Assembly: GCA_947495035.1 (NCBI GenBank)
Contig: CANLXI010000015.1
Span: 62,001-126,000, forward strand
DNA: 64,000 bases
DNA from: an uncultured Granulosicoccus sp.
Lineage (GTDB): Bacteria; Pseudomonadota; Gammaproteobacteria; Granulosicoccales; Granulosicoccaceae
Reading direction: 5' to 3'
The notes below the pieces were generated by a model that worked only from the letters and a program-made list of their open reading frames with translations, made no database searches and was not told the origin of the DNA. Shown piece after piece: positions 59,664 through 64,000 of this stretch. The first letter of the stretch is position 1, and the number at the start of each line of letters is the position of its first letter. The position numbers were made by a program, and so were the translations under genes.

Positions 59664-61088
59664 ATGCGTATCGACAAGAACTTTGTCTGTAACGAGTTCA
59701 AGCAATCCAACACGGCAGAAACTCTGTCCGTCTACAGCCCCGCGACTGAAGAGCTGGTGGGGCAAGTGCAACTGGCTACCGCCGAAGAGGCCATCGAGGC
59801 CGTTGAAGCCGCGGCAGAGGCGCAGAAGCGATGGCGCGAGCTGACGAGCATAGAGCGTGCGGCGTACATGCATCGTCTGGCGGATGCACTCGTTGCACGC
59901 AAGGATGCCATTGGCCTGGCACTGGCCAACGAATCCGGCAAGAGCCTGGAAGATGCATGCAATGAAGCTGTCTATGCCGGAGACATCACTCGCTACCATG
60001 CGGAATGGGCACGTCGCATCGAAGGCGAGGTGATTCCCAGCGACACCCCGTCAGAAAGTCTGTTGCTTCAGCGTGAACCCATCGGTGTCATCGCCTGCCT
60101 GATCCCGTTCAACTATCCTGTCTATACGCTTCTGCGAAAGATCGCACCGGCGCTGATCACCGGCAACACCGTCGTGGTTCGGCCCAGCAACAACACACCG
60201 GGTTCTGCATTTGAAATTGCCCAGGCAGTACTCGAGTCAGGCCTGCCGGCAGGCGTGGTCAACATCCTGACCATGGACCACGCCATTGCCGAGCGTGTCT
60301 GCACTCATCCGGCCGTAGGCATGATCACACTGACTGGCAGCGTCGGTGCTGGTCGAAAGGTACTGGAATATTCGCAGGTCAACATATCCAAGTCGTCGCT
60401 GGAACTCGGTGGCAAGAGTCCGGCCATCGTGGAAGCCGACGCCGACCTGGAAAAGGCAGCCAGGGAGATTGCGGCGTCCAAGACAACCAACTGTGGTCAG
60501 CTCTGCACGGCCATCGAACGCGTCTATGTGCATGAAGCAGTCTATGAGCCCTTCGTCAAACTGTTGCGGACTCATATGGAAGAACGCCGTTATGGTGATC
60601 GCAGTATCGAACCGAGTGACATGGGTCCGCTCATCAATGAAAGCTCTCGCCTGAACATACACCAGATGGTGGAGCGCGCCATCGATGATGGAGCCAGACT
60701 GGAGATGGGCGGCTTCATTCCCGAAGGCCCTGGCTACTTCTATCCACCCACCATGCTGACGGAGTGCCGCCAGGACATGGAAATCGTTCAGGAAGAGATA
60801 TTCGGGCCGGTTCTTCCCGTGCTCAAGTACAGCGATGCAGACGAAGCCTTGCGCCTGGCCAATGACCACCAGTTCGGACTTGCTTCAGTGGTATACACCG
60901 AAAACTACCGTACCGCGATGAAGCTGGCCAACAACATCGAAGCCGGTGAAGTCTATGTCAATCGCACGCCTGCCGACCCCTATCAGGGATATCACGCAGG
61001 TTGGAAACGCTCCGGTCTGGGCGGCGATGACGGCAAGCACGGCATGCTCGATTACACCCAGACGCGACTGGTCGTGTTGAATTACTGA
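59664..61088 (+). CDS. Aldehyde dehydrogenase (AldA/lactaldehyde or sugar-aldehyde type)
   Basis: A 474-residue NAD(P)+ enzyme. N-terminal VYSPATEELVGQVQLATAEEAIEAVEAA, cofactor site PFNYPVYTLLRKIAPALITGNTVVVRPS, ITLTGSVGAGRKV, the general-base Glu in SSLELGGKSPAIV and the catalytic Cys in NCGQLCTAIER are all present. C-terminal GDDGKHGMLDYTQTR is the AldA-type end. Candidate substrates are L-lactaldehyde (rhamnose/fucose breakdown) or a sugar aldehyde such as 3,6-anhydro-L-galactose. It leads an operon with a carrier and an enolase-superfamily protein. Confidence 0.9.
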   Translation: MRIDKNFVCNEFKQSNTAETLSVYSPATEELVGQVQLATAEEAIEAVEAAAEAQKRWRELTSIERAAYMHRLADALVARKDAIGLALANESGKSLEDACNEAVYAGDITRYHAEWARRIEGEVIPSDTPSESLLLQREPIGVIACLIPFNYPVYTLLRKIAPALITGNTVVVRPSNNTPGSAFEIAQAVLESGLPAGVVNILTMDHAIAERVCTHPAVGMITLTGSVGAGRKVLEYSQVNISKSSLELGGKSPAIVEADADLEKAAREIAASKTTNCGQLCTAIERVYVHEAVYEPFVKLLRTHMEERRYGDRSIEPSDMGPLINESSRLNIHQMVERAIDDGARLEMGGFIPEGPGYFYPPTMLTECRQDMEIVQEEIFGPVLPVLKYSDADEALRLANDHQFGLASVVYTENYRTAMKLANNIEAGEVYVNRTPADPYQGYHAGWKRSGLGGDDGKHGMLDYTQTRLVVLNY

Positions 61089-61186
61089 ATGCCCGACAGG
61101 GGTCTGCCTTGCAGAATGTGAGGCAGACGTCAACCGTGTAGTACCCCAAACCCAAACAGAAATGTGCTTATAAAGGAGAAGTAAAG

Positions 61187-62470
61187 ATGGCGGCGACAAT
61201 AGACCAGGTCATTCCGGTTGACGATAAACGAACGAACCTGAAACGATATTTCCAGTTCTCGCTGCTATTGCTTGCCGCTGGAGCCATCTACCCATTGCTC
61301 TATCTACGTCAGAATTTCGAGACACCGATTCTCGAGGCGTTCCAGATAAGCAGCAGTGATCTTGGCAACTACTACTCCATGCTGGGCGTGATGTATTTTC
61401 TGTGCTATCTGCCCAGCGGCTGGCTGGCGGACAAACTTTCACCACGCTTGCTGGTTTCAATATCCATGGTGGGCACCGGCGTACTCGGCTTGTGGTTCGC
61501 CACCATTCCATCCAGAGACGTTCTGGTCTATATTTTCATGGCATGGGGCATCGCTGCGGGCCTGACGTTCTGGGCGTCGATGCTCAAGGGCGTGAAGATG
61601 CTGGCTCACAAGAACGAGCAGGGCAAGTTCTTTGGCATCCTCGACGGTGGTCGCGGGTTTGTCGAAGCCATTCTGGCCTCGATTGCCATTGCGATCTTTG
61701 CCTATGCCATCGAGACCAAAGGTGACAGTAATGCCGTCGCATTGCAGCAGGTAATTCATATGTATTCCTTTACCTGCATCGCCATCGGAGTCCTGACCTT
61801 CCTGTTTGTTCGCAGCGAAAAGTCTGCCGAAGTGACGCAGAAGCGCAAAGGCAATCTTCTGCAGGATCTGAAGTTCCTGATGTCCATTCCCGAGATGTGG
61901 ATTGTTGCCCTGGTCATATTCTGTGGCTACCAGCTGTTCTGGGCGACGTATTCCTTCTCTGCATTCCTGCAGGAGGGACATGGCATGACAGCGGTCACAG
62001 CCGGCTTCGTCACCGTAGCCAAATTGTGGATGCGGCCTATCGGCGGGATCGGTGGTGGATTTCTCGGTGACAAGTATGGCAAGGAGAATATCCTGGCGAT
62101 TGCCCTGGCAGGTTCCACGCTGGGATTGGTCATCATGATCCTGTTCCCACAGCTCAATACCATATACTTCGTACTCGCCATCGTGTTGCTGATAGGTGTA
62201 TTGACCTATGCGATTCGGGGGCTTTACTGGGCTATCCTCGACGATTGCGACATACCGCTTCACGTTACGGGTCTTGCCATTGGCGTCATTTCGCTGATTG
62301 CCTATACACCCGACATTTTCCTCCCTCAGATCAACGGTTTCATCGCAGCACGCCATGAAGGGGTTACCGTCTATCACCTCTATTTCGGCTACATTGCCGT
62401 CATGGGTGCAATCGGTACACTGGCGGTCCTGAAGTTGAAATCAATGACAGCACACAACAAGGCAAAATGA
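61187..62470 (+). CDS. MFS transporter, probably for a sugar or sugar acid
   Basis: A 427-residue carrier with twelve segments and an AAAGGAG ribosome site. The loop 2-3 motif is GWLADKLSPRLLVSISM, its equivalent in the second half GGFLGDKYGKENILAIAL. The family (MFS_1) gives no clear substrate; it is between an aldehyde dehydrogenase and an enolase-superfamily gene and overlaps the latter by four bases, so the import of their substrate is likely. Confidence 0.88.
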   Translation: MAATIDQVIPVDDKRTNLKRYFQFSLLLLAAGAIYPLLYLRQNFETPILEAFQISSSDLGNYYSMLGVMYFLCYLPSGWLADKLSPRLLVSISMVGTGVLGLWFATIPSRDVLVYIFMAWGIAAGLTFWASMLKGVKMLAHKNEQGKFFGILDGGRGFVEAILASIAIAIFAYAIETKGDSNAVALQQVIHMYSFTCIAIGVLTFLFVRSEKSAEVTQKRKGNLLQDLKFLMSIPEMWIVALVIFCGYQLFWATYSFSAFLQEGHGMTAVTAGFVTVAKLWMRPIGGIGGGFLGDKYGKENILAIALAGSTLGLVIMILFPQLNTIYFVLAIVLLIGVLTYAIRGLYWAILDDCDIPLHVTGLAIGVISLIAYTPDIFLPQINGFIAARHEGVTVYHLYFGYIAVMGAIGTLAVLKLKSMTAHNKAK

Positions 62471-63705
62471 TGAAAGTCGTATCCTGTGACACTCATATCG
62501 TAGCCACACCGCCGCCACACATTGGCGGCATGTACTGGATCTTTGTTTCCCTGCGGACCGATTGCGGCATTGAAGGTGTCGGTGAAGTCTACGCGGCCAC
62601 CTTCCACCCCAAGGTCATGGGCCCGGCAATCAGCGACGTCTTCGAACGCTGTCTGCAAGGGCGTGATCCTCATCATGTCGAACGATTCTTTCGTGAAGCC
62701 TATTCCAGTGGATTCACGCAGCGTCCCGACCTGACCATGATGGGGATTGTCAGTGGCCTGGAGATGGCCTGCTGGGACATCATCGGCAAGGCTGCAGGCA
62801 AGCCGGTACATGAGCTGATAGGTGGCAAGGTGAACGACAGACTGCGTTCCTACACCTATCTCTACCCGAAGGACAAGAATGGTAATCACGATTACAACAA
62901 CGTCGAACTGGCCGTCGAATGTGCGCTCGAGAACAAGGAAGCCGGCTTCACCGCACTGAAATTCGACCCGGCGGGTCCGTATACGGCCTATTCAGGGCAT
63001 ATGCTGTCGCTGGAAGACATGGACAAGAGTGCCACCTTCTGTCGCCGCATCCGTGAAGCCGTGGGTAACAGCTGCGATCTGCTGTTCGGTACCCATGGAC
63101 AGATGACCCCGGCCTCGGCCATACGTCTGGCAAAGAGACTCGAGCCCTATGACCCCATGTGGTTTGAAGAGCCGGTCCCTCCCGGGCAAAACGAAGCCAT
63201 GTCAAGGGTGGCACAGCACACCAGCATCCCGGTTGCCACCGGTGAACGATTGACGACCAAGTACGAGTTCCATGATGTATTGAAGCATGGTGCTGCGGCC
63301 ATCCTGCAGATGAATCTTGGCCGGGTAGGGGGTATCCTCGAGGGCAAGAAGATTGCCAGCATCGCCGAGGCCTATTACGCCCAGATTGCACCGCACTTGT
63401 ATAATGGGCCGGTTGGCGCAGCTGCCAGTATCCAGCTGGCTGCCGCCACACCAAACTTTCTGATTCAGGAAAGCATCGGTACCTGGGATGGTTTCCATGC
63501 AGAGGTTCTGCAGGAAAAGATCGAATGGAAAGACGGTTACATCATTCCTTCGAACAAACCCGGTCTGGGCGTCGAACTGAACATGGATGTCGTCAAGGCA
63601 CACTCTCCCTACACCGGCAAGACCCTGCACCTGATCATGGACCCCAGGCCGTACGACTACCAGAGGCAATCTTCCAGCAGCTGGAAAGAGCCCCCGGAGC
63701 GCTAG
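62467..63705 (+). CDS. Enolase-superfamily (mandelate racemase/muconate-lactonizing type) protein with altered active-site positions
   Basis: A 412-residue protein; N-terminal capping domain with a 20s loop (THIVATPPPHIGGMYWIFV), barrel from about residue 125. Lys165 in TALKFDP is the second-strand base, Glu235 in MWFEEPV and Glu260 in VATGERL are metal ligands, and His310 in IAPHLYNG the late-strand acid/base. The first metal ligand, usually Asp, appears as Gly208 in LLFGTHGQM (with His210 two on), and the Asp that pairs with the late His appears as Asn283 in LQMNLGRVGG. Sugar-acid dehydratase or 3,6-anhydro-galactonate cycloisomerase-like function is possible; non-canonical chemistry is too. 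Confidence 0.85.
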   Translation: MMKVVSCDTHIVATPPPHIGGMYWIFVSLRTDCGIEGVGEVYAATFHPKVMGPAISDVFERCLQGRDPHHVERFFREAYSSGFTQRPDLTMMGIVSGLEMACWDIIGKAAGKPVHELIGGKVNDRLRSYTYLYPKDKNGNHDYNNVELAVECALENKEAGFTALKFDPAGPYTAYSGHMLSLEDMDKSATFCRRIREAVGNSCDLLFGTHGQMTPASAIRLAKRLEPYDPMWFEEPVPPGQNEAMSRVAQHTSIPVATGERLTTKYEFHDVLKHGAAAILQMNLGRVGGILEGKKIASIAEAYYAQIAPHLYNGPVGAAASIQLAAATPNFLIQESIGTWDGFHAEVLQEKIEWKDGYIIPSNKPGLGVELNMDVVKAHSPYTGKTLHLIMDPRPYDYQRQSSSSWKEPPER

Positions 63706-63707
63706 AC

Positions 63708-64000
63708 ATGCAATATGACTACATTGTGGTCGGCGCAGGATCTGCCGGTTGCATTCTCGCCCATCGCCTGAGCGAGAGCGGTGAGCATTCGGTATTGCTG
63801 CTGGAGGCGGGTGGCAGGGATATCTCCCCCTGGATCAGACTGCCGGTGGGGTTTGCCAAGACTTACTACAATCCGCAGTACAACTACATGTACTACAGCG
63901 AGCCTGAAGCGGGGATGGCCGGGCGCAAACTCTATGCACCGCGCGGCAAGGTGCAAGGTGGCTCCGGTTCCATCAATGCCATGATCTATGTGCGTGGACA
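63708..64000 (+). CDS. GMC-family FAD oxidoreductase (choline/alcohol dehydrogenase-like), 3' end outside window
   Basis: The first 97 residues of a GMC oxidoreductase, cut by the window edge. YDYIVVGAGSAGCILAHRLSES is the FAD-binding site with GxGxxG, LLLEAGGRDISPWIRLP the ADP-ribose Glu, and GKVQGGSGSINAMIYVRGQ the start of the GMC signature. It begins 2 bases after the enolase-superfamily gene and so belongs to the same operon. Oxidation of an alcohol or polyol group is expected; specificity cannot be told. Confidence 0.88.
   Translation, partial: MQYDYIVVGAGSAGCILAHRLSESGEHSVLLLEAGGRDISPWIRLPVGFAKTYYNPQYNYMYYSEPEAGMAGRKLYAPRGKVQGGSGSINAMIYVRG

Overview
The window reads as chromosome of a free-living, metabolically broad proteobacterium, GC-rich and densely coded. 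Support for this: class I PHA synthase plus phasin, TTT (TctABC), BCCT and many ABC uptake systems, sulfonate use through Xsc, a fused IolC-DUF2090 protein, and LysR/LacI/IclR/TetR/ECF regulators. A marine or plant/algae-associated gamma- or alphaproteobacterium fits; I cannot place it to genus. I saw no tRNA, rRNA, CRISPR array, prophage or insertion sequence.

Layout. 1-1701 (minus): polyamine-type ABC transporter, cut by the window edge. 1865-12011 (minus): an eight-gene operon under a divergent LysR gene, with two PrpF-family isomerases, TctC and a fused TctA-TctB transporter, a hotdog hydratase, a class III CoA-transferase, a CitE-type lyase and an aspartase/fumarase-superfamily lyase. 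My reading is uptake of aconitate or a similar tricarboxylate, isomerisation, decarboxylation to itaconate, then the itaconyl-CoA/citramalyl-CoA route to pyruvate and acetyl-CoA. This is the most interesting system here. 13013-13867: SEC-C protein. 14009-25865: myo-inositol catabolism (iolG-C-D-E-B, a hydroxypyruvate-isomerase-like gene, sugar ABC transporter) with a divergent LacI gene and a double palindromic operator.

26735-33004 (plus): an NTF2-like small protein, a FAD amine oxidoreductase, a BCCT carrier, an XRE-cupin regulator and Xsc, best read as a taurine module (TauXY-like oxidation, then Xsc). 33120-35687 (minus): phaC and phasin, separated by a degenerate 57-bp repeat. 36246-43757 (plus): tandem universal stress protein, GntP permease, acyl-CoA:acetate CoA-transferase, AtoE-type carrier and trehalase. 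43987-46653: ECF42-type sigma factor with VOC, DGPF and AHSA1 proteins.

46801-50981: TetR gene flanked by two identical operators, then a CaiB-type CoA-transferase and a crotonase (AcuN/AcuK- or CaiB/CaiD-like), followed by an unrecognised histidine-rich protein. 51002-58593: LacI regulator, GH78 alpha-L-rhamnosidase and a MalEFGK-type ABC transporter, a rhamnoside-use module. 58601-64000: IclR regulator divergent from an aldehyde dehydrogenase, MFS carrier, unusual enolase-superfamily protein and a truncated GMC oxidoreductase, probably a sugar-acid pathway.

A recurring design is a strong stem-loop directly after the binding-protein gene and before the permease gene in three unrelated transporter operons (tctC, the inositol-type binding protein, the rhamnoside-type binding protein). 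All functional names rest on reading the translated sequences and gene context; no database search was possible.
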